DNA of 24,463 bases from Lysobacter sp. (GTDB taxonomy: Bacteria > Pseudomonadota > Gammaproteobacteria > Xanthomonadales > Xanthomonadaceae). The position numbers were made by a program, and so were the translations under genes. The notes beneath the pieces are model-generated. The model had not been told where the DNA came from. It worked only from the letters and a program-made list of their open reading frames with translations, and made no database searches. Below, in pieces: positions 14,539-22,303 of this stretch; the stretch's first letter is position 1; each line of letters opens with the position of its first letter. The stretch is taken from assembly GCA_030151365.1 (NCBI GenBank), contig JASLDW010000041.1, positions 1-24,463 of the forward strand. Direction: 5' to 3'.

Positions 14539-14669
14539 TTTTCTTTCGCCCCTTCCATTTTCGGTGGAGACGAGGTATCGCCCGAAAAATGCTGCAAAGC
14601 AACATGAATGGGTTGGCGCGGTTTCCGTCTCCGGCGGCCTGACCGGAGTCGACCGTCGAGACTGAACAA

Positions 14670-14684
14670 TCTCAAAATTTGAGA
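14670..14684. promoter_or_regulatory. 15-bp AT-rich palindrome upstream of mraZ
   Basis: TCTCAAA-A-TTTGAGA is a perfect 7-bp inverted repeat about a single central base, in the AT-rich region about 100 bp ahead of the mraZ -35. It has the size and symmetry of a dimeric regulator site. It lacks the GC content and T-run of a terminator. The cognate protein is unknown. Confidence 0.4.
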
Positions 14685-14697
14685 CGAAACAATCGCT

Positions 14698-14706
14698 TGT
14701 GGATAA
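14698..14706 (-). promoter_or_regulatory. Consensus DnaA-box 9-mer upstream of the dcw cluster
   Basis: TGTGGATAA is the exact reverse complement of the strong E. coli DnaA box TTATCCACA. By chance one exact match is expected about once in five windows of this size. It lies about 70 bp before the mraZ -35. A single box fits DnaA control of transcription rather than an origin. Confidence 0.45.
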
Positions 14707-14776
14707 ATCTTGAACAATTCTCTGAAAAGCTTCGCAAGTCATTGACCTGCTTGACGAAATTCCCCGAAAACGATTG

Positions 14777-14805
14777 TTGACATCCCTGAAATCGACTCCT
14801 AAGGT
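14777..14805 (+). promoter_or_regulatory. Predicted mraZ (dcw cluster) promoter
   Basis: A perfect -35 TTGACA (14777-14782), a 17-bp spacer and TAAGGT (14800-14805) as a partial -10. The transcript would start near 14812, leaving a leader of about 75 nt. The -10 runs into the first MraZ box, as expected for autorepression. Confidence 0.65.
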
Positions 14806-14848
14806 GGGCTCTCGTGGGATCACCGGGAAATTGGTGGTTCTTTGTGGA
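14804..14848 (+). promoter_or_regulatory. Five MraZ-box-like direct repeats at 10-bp spacing
   Basis: GTGGG (14804), GTGGG (14814), CGGGA (14824), GTGGT (14834) and GTGGA (14844) occur in exact 10-bp phase, one helical turn. MraZ is known from E. coli and other bacteria to repress its own operon by binding direct GTGGG/TGGGA-type repeats separated by 5 bp. The first two boxes are perfect; the last three deviate. They overlap the -10 and the predicted transcription start. Confidence 0.75.
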
Positions 14849-14888
14849 GCCAATGCGACCCGAAGTGGGGCGCAGCCCGAGGGCAGCG

Positions 14889-15332
14889 ATGTTTCAAGGC
14901 GAAACCGCCATCACCGTGGACGACAAGGGCCGGGTAGCCATCCCCGCCGCCCATCGTGACGCCGTGTCGGCCTGCGGCAACCGCCTGGTCATCACCTACA
15001 ACCCCTTCGAGTCCGGCTGCCTCTTCCTCTATCCGCAGGACGTGTGGGAGAAGGTGCGCGACCAGGTCAACGCCCTGCCGGGGTCGCTCAGCGCGCATCG
15101 CCGCTTGCAGCGCAACCTGGTGGGTTCGGCCATGCCGGTCGAGCTCGACGCCAACGGCCGCATTTCCATCCCGTCCAGCCATCGCAGCGCCGTCGGCATC
15201 GAGAAGAAGGCGGTGCTGCTGGGCATGGGCGACAAGTTCGAGTTGTGGAGCGAGCAGGCGCATCACGCCCAGATCCGTCAGTCGATCACCGATGACGATC
15301 TGAGCACGCAGATGCTCGAGTTGAAGTTGTGA
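14889..15332 (+). CDS. mraZ: Transcriptional regulator MraZ
   Basis: 147-residue DNA-binding protein with two AbrB-like swapped-hairpin domains, which forms a ring and represses the dcw promoter. Domain 1: FQGETAITVDDKGRVAIPAAHR (residues 2-23). Domain 2: SAMPVELDANGRISIPSSHR, each carrying the DxxGRxxIP signature. The ATG at 14889 is supported by GAGGG five bases upstream and by the MFQG start. The frame is open from 14814, but that would start inside the predicted operator. First gene of the dcw cluster; its stop overlaps the rsmH GTG by 4 bp. Confidence 0.96.
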   Translation: MFQGETAITVDDKGRVAIPAAHRDAVSACGNRLVITYNPFESGCLFLYPQDVWEKVRDQVNALPGSLSAHRRLQRNLVGSAMPVELDANGRISIPSSHRSAVGIEKKAVLLGMGDKFELWSEQAHHAQIRQSITDDDLSTQMLELKL

Positions 15333-16282
15333 CGGGCGGCGCGGCGGCGGTGTCCGCCACGCGGTCCCACATTCCCGTTTTGTTTTCGCAAGTGATGGAA
15401 GCACTGCAGGTGACAGGGGACGGAACCTATTTCGATGGCACGTTCGGTCGTGGCGGCCACGCCCGTGGCGTGCTCGACATGCTGGGCGCTGGAGGACGGC
15501 TGCTGGTGATGGACAAGGATCCCGAAGCGATCGCGGAGGCCACTCGCCTGGCCGCCGCCGACGCGCGGGTGTCGTTCCGCCAGGGTTCGTTCGCCGAACT
15601 GGCGCAGTGGGATGCGACCGTCGCCGGCCTCGATGGCGTGCTGCTCGATCTCGGCGTGTCGTCGCCGCAGCTGGATGTCGCCGAACGCGGTTTCAGCTTC
15701 GGCAAGGATGGCCCGCTCGACATGCGCATGGATACCGGCAGCGGCGAGAGCGCCGCGCAGTGGCTGGCGCGCGCCGACGAGCGCGAGATCGCCGATGTGC
15801 TGTGGACCTTCGGCGAAGAACGCATGTCGCGCCGGATCGCCCGCGCCATCGTCGAGCGCCGCACGACCGCGCCGATCACCCGAACCGCGGAACTCGCGGA
15901 GCTGGTCGCGCGTGTTGTTCCGCGCGGCAAGGACACCAGCCATCCGGCGACGCGCACCTTCCAGGCGATCCGCATCCACATCAACAGTGAGCTGGCCGAT
16001 GTCGAGGCCGGGCTCGCCGCCGCCCACGATCGCCTCAAGCCGGGCGGTCGCCTCGCGGTGATCAGCTTCCATTCGCTGGAAGACCGCATCGTCAAGCAGT
16101 TCATCGCCCGCCACGCCAAGGCGCCGCCGGCCAATCGCCGCCTGCCGCAGGTCGAGGCGTTCACGCCGACCCTGCGTGCGCTGGGGTCCGCCATCCGCGC
16201 CGACACGCAGGAACTCGCCGTCAACCCGCGCTCGCGCAGCGCGGTGTTGCGCGTGGCCGAGAAACTGGAGGTGGCGGCATGA
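15329..16282 (+). CDS. rsmH: 16S rRNA (cytosine(1402)-N4)-methyltransferase
   Basis: 317-residue SAM enzyme (formerly MraW) that methylates N4 of C1402 in 16S rRNA; together with RsmI it makes m4Cm1402. Motifs: SHIPVLFSQVMEAL (13-26), SAM loop YFDGTFGRGGHARGVLDML, MDKDPEA, DGVLLDLGVSSPQLD, GFSFGKDGPLDMRMD, the helical insertion with TRTFQAIRIHINSEL, and the end motif VISFHSLEDRIVKQF. Length is usual. Starts at GTG overlapping the mraZ stop, so expression is probably coupled. Ends in a 4-bp overlap with ftsL. Confidence 0.97.
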   Translation: MTGGAAAVSATRSHIPVLFSQVMEALQVTGDGTYFDGTFGRGGHARGVLDMLGAGGRLLVMDKDPEAIAEATRLAAADARVSFRQGSFAELAQWDATVAGLDGVLLDLGVSSPQLDVAERGFSFGKDGPLDMRMDTGSGESAAQWLARADEREIADVLWTFGEERMSRRIARAIVERRTTAPITRTAELAELVARVVPRGKDTSHPATRTFQAIRIHINSELADVEAGLAAAHDRLKPGGRLAVISFHSLEDRIVKQFIARHAKAPPANRRLPQVEAFTPTLRALGSAIRADTQELAVNPRSRSAVLRVAEKLEVAA

Positions 16283-16545
16283 GCGGCTGGGCATTGTTCG
16301 CGCTGCTGCTGGTTGCCAACGTCGTGAGCGGCATTGCCGTCGCCTACGACCGTTTCGAGCATCGCCAGCTGTTCTCGAAGCTCAACAAGCTCGAGCGCGC
16401 ACGCGACGAGCTCGACCTGCAGTTCAGCCAGTTGCAGCTGGAGCAGGCGACCTGGGCCGAGCCGACGCTGATCGACAAGGCGGCGCGCGAACACCTGCAC
16501 ATGGACAACCCGCGTCCGGAAGACACCGTGGTGGTGCGCCAATGA
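16279..16545 (+). CDS. ftsL: Cell division protein FtsL
   Basis: 88-residue bitopic membrane protein of the divisome. One transmembrane helix (about residues 4-22, WALFALLLVANVVSGIAVAY) is followed by a periplasmic coiled coil (about 25-60, LFSKLNKLERARDELDLQF) and the conserved short tail with EHLHMDNPRPEDTVVV. FtsL pairs with FtsB and FtsQ and, through them, activates FtsW-FtsI. It is shorter than the E. coli protein (121 aa), lacking most of the cytoplasmic tail. Identification rests on position as much as on sequence, because FtsL is poorly conserved. 4-bp overlaps on both sides. Confidence 0.93.
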   Translation: MSGWALFALLLVANVVSGIAVAYDRFEHRQLFSKLNKLERARDELDLQFSQLQLEQATWAEPTLIDKAAREHLHMDNPRPEDTVVVRQ

Positions 16546-18359
16546 CCCTGCGCGACGCCATCCGCGGCCTGATCGATCGCGAGCGCAGCACGCGCATCGG
16601 GCGTTCGCGCTACGACATCCGCGGCCGCGTGCTGATGGTCTGCGGCGGCCTCGGCCTGTGCAGCGTGGCGCTGATCGCCTTCGCGGTCGATCGCCAGCTG
16701 GTGCACACCGACTTCTACCAGAAGCAGGGCAACGTGCGCTTCCAGCGCGACGTCGAGATCCCGACCACGCGCGGCATGATCACCGATCGCAACGGCGAAC
16801 CGCTGGCGGTGTCGACGCCGGTGATGTCGCTGTGGGCGAATCCGCAGGAGCTGGCCGGCGACGAGGAGCAGATCGGCAAGCTGGCGCAGGCCTTGGGCAT
16901 GCCGTCCGACGAGCTGGAGCGCAGCCTGTCGCAGAAGGCCGACAAGGAATTCCTGTGGCTGCGCCGGCGGATGAATCCGGCGGTGGTGCAGCGCGTCCTC
17001 GACCTCAAGATCCCCGGCGTGTACGGCGTGCGCGAATTCAAGCGCTTTTACCCGCAGGGCGATGCCGTCGCCCACGTGCTCGGCTTCACCAACGTCGACG
17101 ACCATGGCCAGGAAGGCATCGAGCTCGCCTTCGACGAATGGCTGCGCGGCAAGCCCGGCGAGAAGCGCATCCTGCGCAACCGCCAGGGCGAAACCGTCGA
17201 GAACGTCGACCTGCTCAAGCCGGCGCAGCCGGGCAAGGATCTCGCGCTCAGCATCGACCGCCGCATCCAGTACCTCGCCTATCGCGATTTGCAGAACGCG
17301 GTGACGAACGCCGGCGCCAGCAGCGGTTCGGCGGTGGTGATGGACATCCACACCGGTGAAGTGCTGGCGATGGCCAACGTGCCGTCGTACAACCCCAACA
17401 ACATCAACGGCACCAATCGCGATGCCCATCGCAACCGCGCCGTGACCGACCTGCTCGAACCGGGTTCGACGATGAAGCCGCTGACCGTGGCCGCGGCGCT
17501 GGAAGCGCGCGTCATCACCCCGAACACGTTGTTCAACACCAATCCGGGCCGGATTCCCAACGGCAATTACTGGACCACCGACACCCACAACCACGGCGTG
17601 CTCGATACCACCGGCGTGATCACCAAGAGCTCGAACGTCGGCGCGGCGCTGATCGCGCGTCGCCTGAGCAACGAGCAGTTCTACGATTTCATCCGTCGCT
17701 TCGGCTACGGCCAGAGCACGCACAGCGGCTTCCCCGGCGAATCCGCCGGCCTGTACCCGGCGCCGCCGCGCTGGAGTGGGACCACCAAGCAATCGATGTC
17801 CTACGGCTATAACCTGTCGGTGACGCCGCTGCAGATCGCGCATGCGTATTCGACTCTGGCCAATGGCGGCGTCGCCACCGTGCCGTCGTTCGTCAAGGGT
17901 GGCAGCGGCGAGACCAAGCAGGTGATTTCGCCGGAACTCGCGCACACCATCATGAAGATGATGCAGACGGTGACCGAGCCTGGCGGCACCGCGACCCAAG
18001 CGGCGATCCTCGGTTACCACGTCGCCGGCAAGACCGGCACCGCGCGCATCGCCAGCAATGGCGGTTACGCCGCGCAGAAATACCTGGCGTTCTTCGCCGG
18101 CGTGGTGCCGGTGGACAACCCGCGCTTCGCGATGGTGGTCGTGGTCAACAACCCCGACATCTCCAAGGGCTATTACGGCGGCGTGGTGTCCGGCCCGATT
18201 TTCCGCAACGTGATGGAAGGCGCGCTGCGCCTGCAGGACGTACCGCCGGACGACATCAACACCTGGATCGCCGCGCAGGCGCCAGGCCACAAGAAGAAGC
18301 CGGTCGCGACGGACGATGACGCCGCGACGCCGGAACAGATGCGGGAGACGCTGCAATGA
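16542..18359 (+). CDS. ftsI: Peptidoglycan D,D-transpeptidase FtsI (PBP3)
   Basis: 605-residue class B penicillin-binding protein that crosslinks septal peptidoglycan with FtsW as glycosyltransferase partner. A short cytoplasmic end and one membrane helix (about 30-48, with LMVCGGLGLCSVALIAFAVD), then the PBP dimerisation domain (about 65-215, with RGMITDRNGEPLAVSTP), then the transpeptidase. Active-site motifs: S309-T-M-K in EPGSTMKPLTVAAA, S363-S-N in TKSSNVGA and K497-T-G in AGKTGTARI. The ATG at 16542 overlaps the ftsL stop by 4 bp; longer in-frame readings upstream are ftsL shadow. Ends in a 4-bp overlap with murE. Confidence 0.97.
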   Translation: MTLRDAIRGLIDRERSTRIGRSRYDIRGRVLMVCGGLGLCSVALIAFAVDRQLVHTDFYQKQGNVRFQRDVEIPTTRGMITDRNGEPLAVSTPVMSLWANPQELAGDEEQIGKLAQALGMPSDELERSLSQKADKEFLWLRRRMNPAVVQRVLDLKIPGVYGVREFKRFYPQGDAVAHVLGFTNVDDHGQEGIELAFDEWLRGKPGEKRILRNRQGETVENVDLLKPAQPGKDLALSIDRRIQYLAYRDLQNAVTNAGASSGSAVVMDIHTGEVLAMANVPSYNPNNINGTNRDAHRNRAVTDLLEPGSTMKPLTVAAALEARVITPNTLFNTNPGRIPNGNYWTTDTHNHGVLDTTGVITKSSNVGAALIARRLSNEQFYDFIRRFGYGQSTHSGFPGESAGLYPAPPRWSGTTKQSMSYGYNLSVTPLQIAHAYSTLANGGVATVPSFVKGGSGETKQVISPELAHTIMKMMQTVTEPGGTATQAAILGYHVAGKTGTARIASNGGYAAQKYLAFFAGVVPVDNPRFAMVVVVNNPDISKGYYGGVVSGPIFRNVMEGALRLQDVPPDDINTWIAAQAPGHKKKPVATDDDAATPEQMRETLQ

Positions 18360-19834
18360 AGCGCCGCCTCGCCGACTTGTTGCCGGACGTCAAAGGCGTT
18401 CCCGCCGATCTCGAAGTGACCGGTTTTTCCTCCGACAGTCGCGCTGTCAAGGCGGGGCAGGCTTTCATCGCGATCCTGCCGACCAGCAACGACGTCAGCC
18501 GTCATGGCTTGCGTTATGTCGATGAAGCCCTGGCGCGCGGTGCGGTGGCGGTGCTCTTCGATCCGCCGGCGCCGAGCGACGCCCACGTTCCCGCCAATGC
18601 CATCGCGGTGCCGCAGCTGCGCGCGCGCATGGGCGATTTCGCCAATGCCATCCACGGCGACATCACCGCCGGGATGGATGTCGTCGGCGTTACCGGCACA
18701 AGTGGCAAGACCTCGACCACGCAGTTGATCGCGCAGGCCTGGGATCGCCTCGGCGTGACCTGCGGCACCATCGGCACGCTCGGCGCCGGCCTGTACGGCA
18801 AGGAAGTCGCGACCGGCTTCACCACGCCGCTGGTGCTGGAAACGCACGAGCTGTTCGTCGAACTGCACGACGCCGGCGCCACCGCGGTGGTGATGGAAGT
18901 CAGCTCGCACGCGCTGGAGCAGGGCCGCGTCGACGGCGTGCGCTTCGACATCGGTGTGTTCACCAATCTCACCCGCGATCATCTCGATTACCACGGCGAC
19001 ATGGCCAGCTACGGCGCGGCCAAGGCACGCCTGTTCCAGCGTCCGGAACTCAAGGTTGGCGTGATCAACATCGACGACGCCTTCGGCCGCGAACTGGCGG
19101 CGAAGCTGCCGGCGCACGTGCGCGCGATCACTACCTCCGCGCATGGTGATGCGGGCGCCGAGATCGCCGCGGAAAACCTGACGCTCGACGCGCGCGGCAT
19201 CGCCTTCGACCTGCGCATCGGCGATCGTCGCCAGCGCATCCAGTCGCCGCTGCTCGGCCGTTTCAACGCCGACAACCTGCTGGCGGTCGCCGGTGTGCTG
19301 CACGCGCAGGGCCGCGATTTCGACACCATCGCCGGATTGTTGCCGCAGCTGCGTCCGGTCGCCGGTCGCATGAATCGCCTCGGCGGCGACGGTCGCCTGC
19401 CGCTGGTGGTGGTCGACTATTCGCACAAGCCCGATCCGCTGGAACAGGCGCTGGATTCGCTGCACGCGCACCTCAAGGGGCGAATGGTCTGCGTGTTCGG
19501 TTGCGGCGGCGAACGCGATCGTGGCAAGCGCCCGCAGATGGCGCGCATCGCCGAGGACAAGGCCGGACTGGTCGTCGTCACCGACGACAATCCGCGCAAC
19601 GAGGACGGCGACACCATCGTCCACGACATCGTGGTCGGCTTCCGCCATCCGGAGAAGGTGATCGTCGAACGCGATCGTCGCCGTGCCATCGATCTCGCCA
19701 TCGGCGAATCCGGTCCCGACGACATCGTGCTGATCGCCGGCAAGGGGCACGAAACCTATCAGGAAGTGAAGGGCGTCAAGCATCCTTTCGACGATCTCGC
19801 CGTCGCGCGCGCCGCGCTGGAGGTTCATCCGTGA
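18356..19834 (+). CDS. murE: UDP-N-acetylmuramoyl-L-alanyl-D-glutamate--2,6-diaminopimelate ligase
   Basis: 492-residue cytosolic Mur ligase adding the third residue of the stem peptide. Domain 1 binds the UDP moiety (FSSDSRAVKAGQAFIA, about 24-39), domain 2 has the ATP loop GVTGTSGKTST (111-121) and VMEVSSHALEQGRVDG, domain 3 has DYSHKPDPLEQAL and the specificity motif DNPR (411-414). DNPR is the signature of meso-diaminopimelate ligases, as opposed to lysine ligases, so a DAP-type Gram-negative wall is predicted. Starts within the ftsI stop (ATGA) and ends in a 4-bp overlap with murF. Confidence 0.97.
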   Translation: MKRRLADLLPDVKGVPADLEVTGFSSDSRAVKAGQAFIAILPTSNDVSRHGLRYVDEALARGAVAVLFDPPAPSDAHVPANAIAVPQLRARMGDFANAIHGDITAGMDVVGVTGTSGKTSTTQLIAQAWDRLGVTCGTIGTLGAGLYGKEVATGFTTPLVLETHELFVELHDAGATAVVMEVSSHALEQGRVDGVRFDIGVFTNLTRDHLDYHGDMASYGAAKARLFQRPELKVGVINIDDAFGRELAAKLPAHVRAITTSAHGDAGAEIAAENLTLDARGIAFDLRIGDRRQRIQSPLLGRFNADNLLAVAGVLHAQGRDFDTIAGLLPQLRPVAGRMNRLGGDGRLPLVVVDYSHKPDPLEQALDSLHAHLKGRMVCVFGCGGERDRGKRPQMARIAEDKAGLVVVTDDNPRNEDGDTIVHDIVVGFRHPEKVIVERDRRRAIDLAIGESGPDDIVLIAGKGHETYQEVKGVKHPFDDLAVARAALEVHP

Positions 19835-21225
19835 AGGCGCAGACCTTGAGCGACATCGCGCGCATGACCGGCGGCCGGGTGGTCGGCAGCAGTAATGAGG
19901 CACGAAGCGACGTGCGCGTCGAGGCCGTCTCCAGCGACAGTCGCGCGCTGCCCGATGCCGATGGACGTGCGGTGCTGTTCGTCGCGTTGAAAGGCCCAGC
20001 CTTCGATGGCCACGATCATGTCGCCGCTGCCGCCGCCAAGGGCGCGGTCGCGGCGTTGGTTTCGCGCGAAGTGAATGACGCCGCGATTCCGCAGATCGTC
20101 GTCGCCGATACACAGCTCGCGCTGGCGGCGTGGGCCGGCGCGGTGCAGCGCACGCGTTCGACCAAGATTGCCGCGATCACCGGCAGCAACGGCAAGACCA
20201 GCGTCAAGGCGCTGCTGACCGCGATCCTGAAGGCGCATGGCCCGATGTATTCCACGCCGGGCAACCGCAACAACGAGATCGGCCTGCCGCTGGCAGTGCT
20301 CGACGCACCCGAAGACGTGCCGTTCGCGGTCTACGAGATGGGCGCAGGCCAGCCCGGCGACATCGAATATCTCGTCCGCATCGTCCAGCCGAACACCTCG
20401 GTGGTGAACAACATCGCGCCGGCACATCTCGAGCGCATGGGCAGCCTGCTCGGCGTCGCCGACACCAAGGCCGCGATCTATGACGCGCTGCCTTCCGATG
20501 GCGTGGCCGTGATCAATGCCGACGATGCCTTCGCGCCATATTTCGCCCAGCGCGCGCATGGCCGTCGCCTATTGCGATTCGGCATCGATGCGAGCGCCGA
20601 CGTCACCGCGCGCGACATCCGCGCGAATGCGGACGGATCGCTGTTCCACCTGGTCACGCCGCAGGGCGAAGCCGACATCCGGCTCGCATTGCCCGGTCGC
20701 CACAACGTCGCCAATGCACTCGCGGCAACGTCGCTGGCGTTGGGCCTCGGCATTCCGTTCGACACCATCGTGCGTGGACTTGCGGCGGCGACATCGGTCG
20801 ATGGCCGTCTCGCCACCCACGCGCTGGCCAACGGCGCGGTGCTGGTCGACGACAGCTACAACGCCAATCCCGGCTCCACCGCCGCCGCGATCCAGACGCT
20901 GGCGACATCGCCGGAACAGGAGCGCTGGCTGGTGCTCGGCGACATGCGCGAACTCGGTCCCGATGCCGCCGCGTTGCATGCCGAAGCCGGCCGCCAGGCC
21001 AAGGCCGCGGGATTGCAGCGTCTGTACGCGCTTGGCGATTTGAGTCGCGAAGCAGCAAACACGTTCGATGGTGGTGCCCGCGTGTTCGACAGCCATGACG
21101 CATTGATCGCGGCCCTGGCCGGTGATTTGCACGCCGGCGTGCGCGTGCTGGTGAAGGGGTCGCGCGGCAGCGCGATGGATCGGGTGGTGCGTGCTTTGAC
21201 GACGGGGGAGCGCCATGCTGCTTGA
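19831..21225 (+). CDS. murF: UDP-N-acetylmuramoyl-tripeptide--D-alanyl-D-alanine ligase
   Basis: 464-residue Mur ligase that adds D-Ala-D-Ala to complete the UDP-MurNAc-pentapeptide. N-terminal domain with VSSDSRALPDADGRAVLFVA; ATP loop AITGSNGKTSVKALL (about 115-129); STPGNRNNEIGLPLAVL; MGAGQPGDIEYL; C-terminal VLVDDSYNANPGSTAAAI and VLGDMRELG, all typical MurF. The GTG start has GGAGG seven bases upstream and overlaps the murE stop by 4 bp. Its end overlaps mraY by 11 bp, the longest overlap in the cluster. Confidence 0.97.
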   Translation: MKAQTLSDIARMTGGRVVGSSNEARSDVRVEAVSSDSRALPDADGRAVLFVALKGPAFDGHDHVAAAAAKGAVAALVSREVNDAAIPQIVVADTQLALAAWAGAVQRTRSTKIAAITGSNGKTSVKALLTAILKAHGPMYSTPGNRNNEIGLPLAVLDAPEDVPFAVYEMGAGQPGDIEYLVRIVQPNTSVVNNIAPAHLERMGSLLGVADTKAAIYDALPSDGVAVINADDAFAPYFAQRAHGRRLLRFGIDASADVTARDIRANADGSLFHLVTPQGEADIRLALPGRHNVANALAATSLALGLGIPFDTIVRGLAAATSVDGRLATHALANGAVLVDDSYNANPGSTAAAIQTLATSPEQERWLVLGDMRELGPDAAALHAEAGRQAKAAGLQRLYALGDLSREAANTFDGGARVFDSHDALIAALAGDLHAGVRVLVKGSRGSAMDRVVRALTTGERHAA

Positions 21226-22303
21226 ACTGTTCCGCTGGCTCGGACAACTGCAGATCCACTTCGGTCTGTTCAACTACCTCACCTTCCGCGCGATCATGGC
21301 CGCGCTGACCTCGCTCGGCCTGTCGCTGTGGTGGGGTCCGCGCGTGATCCGCTATCTCGCCTCGCTCAAGAGCGGCGGCCAGCCGATTCGCACCGATGGC
21401 CCGCAGTCGCATTTCTCCAAGGCCGGCACGCCGACCATGGGCGGTTTGCTGATCCTGCTCGTCGTGATTGCGTCGGTCCTGCTGCTGGCCGATCTCCGCA
21501 ACAAGTACGTATGGATCGTGCTGTTCTCGATGGTCGCCTATGGCGCCATCGGCTGGTGGGACGACTGGATCAAGATCGTCAAGCGCGATCCCAACGGCAT
21601 GAAGTCGCGCTGGAAATATTTGCTGCAGTCGATCTTCGGACTCGGCATCGGCATCTATCTGTGGTATTTCGCCGCCGTGCCGGCCGCGACCACGTTCTAC
21701 GTGCCGCTGTTCAAGTCGATCGCGCTGCCGCTGGCGGGCATCGGTTTCGTCACGATTGCCTACCTGTGGGTGGTCGGCTTCTCCAACGCGGTGAACCTGA
21801 CCGACGGCCTCGATGGTCTCGCGATCATGCCGTCGGTGATGGTCGCCTGCGGCCTTGGCGTGTTCGCGTACGCATCGGGCAATGCGGAATTCTCCAAGTA
21901 CCTGGCGATTCCCGCGGTGCCGGGTGCGGGCGAGTTGCTGATCATCTGCTCGGCGATCGCCGGCGCCGGCCTCGGCTTCCTGTGGTTCAACACCTATCCG
22001 GCGATGGTCTTCATGGGCGACGTCGGCGCGCTCGCGCTCGGCGCGGTGCTCGGCACGATCGCGGTCATCGTGCGCCAGGAGCTGGTACTGGTGATCATGG
22101 GCGGCATCTTCGTCATCGAAACGCTGTCGGTGATGATCCAGGTGGCGTCGTTCAAGCTCACCGGCAAGCGCGTGTTCCGGATGGCGCCGATCCACCACCA
22201 CTTCGAACTGAAGGGCTGGCCGGAACCGCGCGTGATCGTCCGCTTCTGGATCATCACTGTGATCCTCGTCCTCGTCGGTCTCGCGACCTTGAAGGTGCGC
22301 TGA
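21215..22303 (+). CDS. mraY: Phospho-N-acetylmuramoyl-pentapeptide transferase
   Basis: 362-residue polytopic inner-membrane enzyme that transfers phospho-MurNAc-pentapeptide to undecaprenyl phosphate, making lipid I. Active-site features: FSKAGTPTMGGLLIL (67-81), the aspartates D116-D117 in GWWDDWIK, NLTDGLDGLAI, FMGDVGALALG, and the histidine loop RMAPIHHHFELKGWPEPR. About ten hydrophobic helices are visible. GGGGGAG precedes the ATG by 4 bases. It ends with TGATG shared with ftsW. In most gammaproteobacteria murD follows mraY; here it does not. Confidence 0.98.
   Translation: MLLELFRWLGQLQIHFGLFNYLTFRAIMAALTSLGLSLWWGPRVIRYLASLKSGGQPIRTDGPQSHFSKAGTPTMGGLLILLVVIASVLLLADLRNKYVWIVLFSMVAYGAIGWWDDWIKIVKRDPNGMKSRWKYLLQSIFGLGIGIYLWYFAAVPAATTFYVPLFKSIALPLAGIGFVTIAYLWVVGFSNAVNLTDGLDGLAIMPSVMVACGLGVFAYASGNAEFSKYLAIPAVPGAGELLIICSAIAGAGLGFLWFNTYPAMVFMGDVGALALGAVLGTIAVIVRQELVLVIMGGIFVIETLSVMIQVASFKLTGKRVFRMAPIHHHFELKGWPEPRVIVRFWIITVILVLVGLATLKVR

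Larger units (their letters stand above)
14539..14776 (+). other. Non-coding region between rnpB and the mraZ promoter
   Basis: No supported gene. The first part is T-rich, then come pairs of inverted sequences: GGAGACG (14566-14572) with CGTCTCC (14626-14632), and CTCCGG (14629-14634) with CCGGAG (14643-14648). From about 14660 base composition changes to clearly AT-rich, which is unusual in this window, and contains a 15-bp palindrome and a DnaA-box match listed separately. The AT-rich part lies just upstream of the mraZ promoter and looks like a regulatory or bent-DNA region. Confidence 0.5.

Noticed and set aside
14152..14853. Open frames across rnpB and its downstream region
   Set aside because: The region folds and matches RNase P RNA, and codon content is implausible.
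14814..14888. Longer MraZ start at GTG 14814
   Set aside because: It would begin inside the predicted MraZ operator and add 25 residues absent from the family. ATG 14889 has a good ribosome site and the MFQG start.
16344..18356. 670-codon open frame on the minus strand opposite ftsI
   Set aside because: Antisense shadow caused by high GC. It has no domain, and it lies exactly over ftsI, whose motifs are complete.
18173..20113. 646-codon open frame on the minus strand opposite murE/murF
   Set aside because: Shadow frame with the low-complexity Arg/His-rich composition typical of antisense GC-rich DNA.
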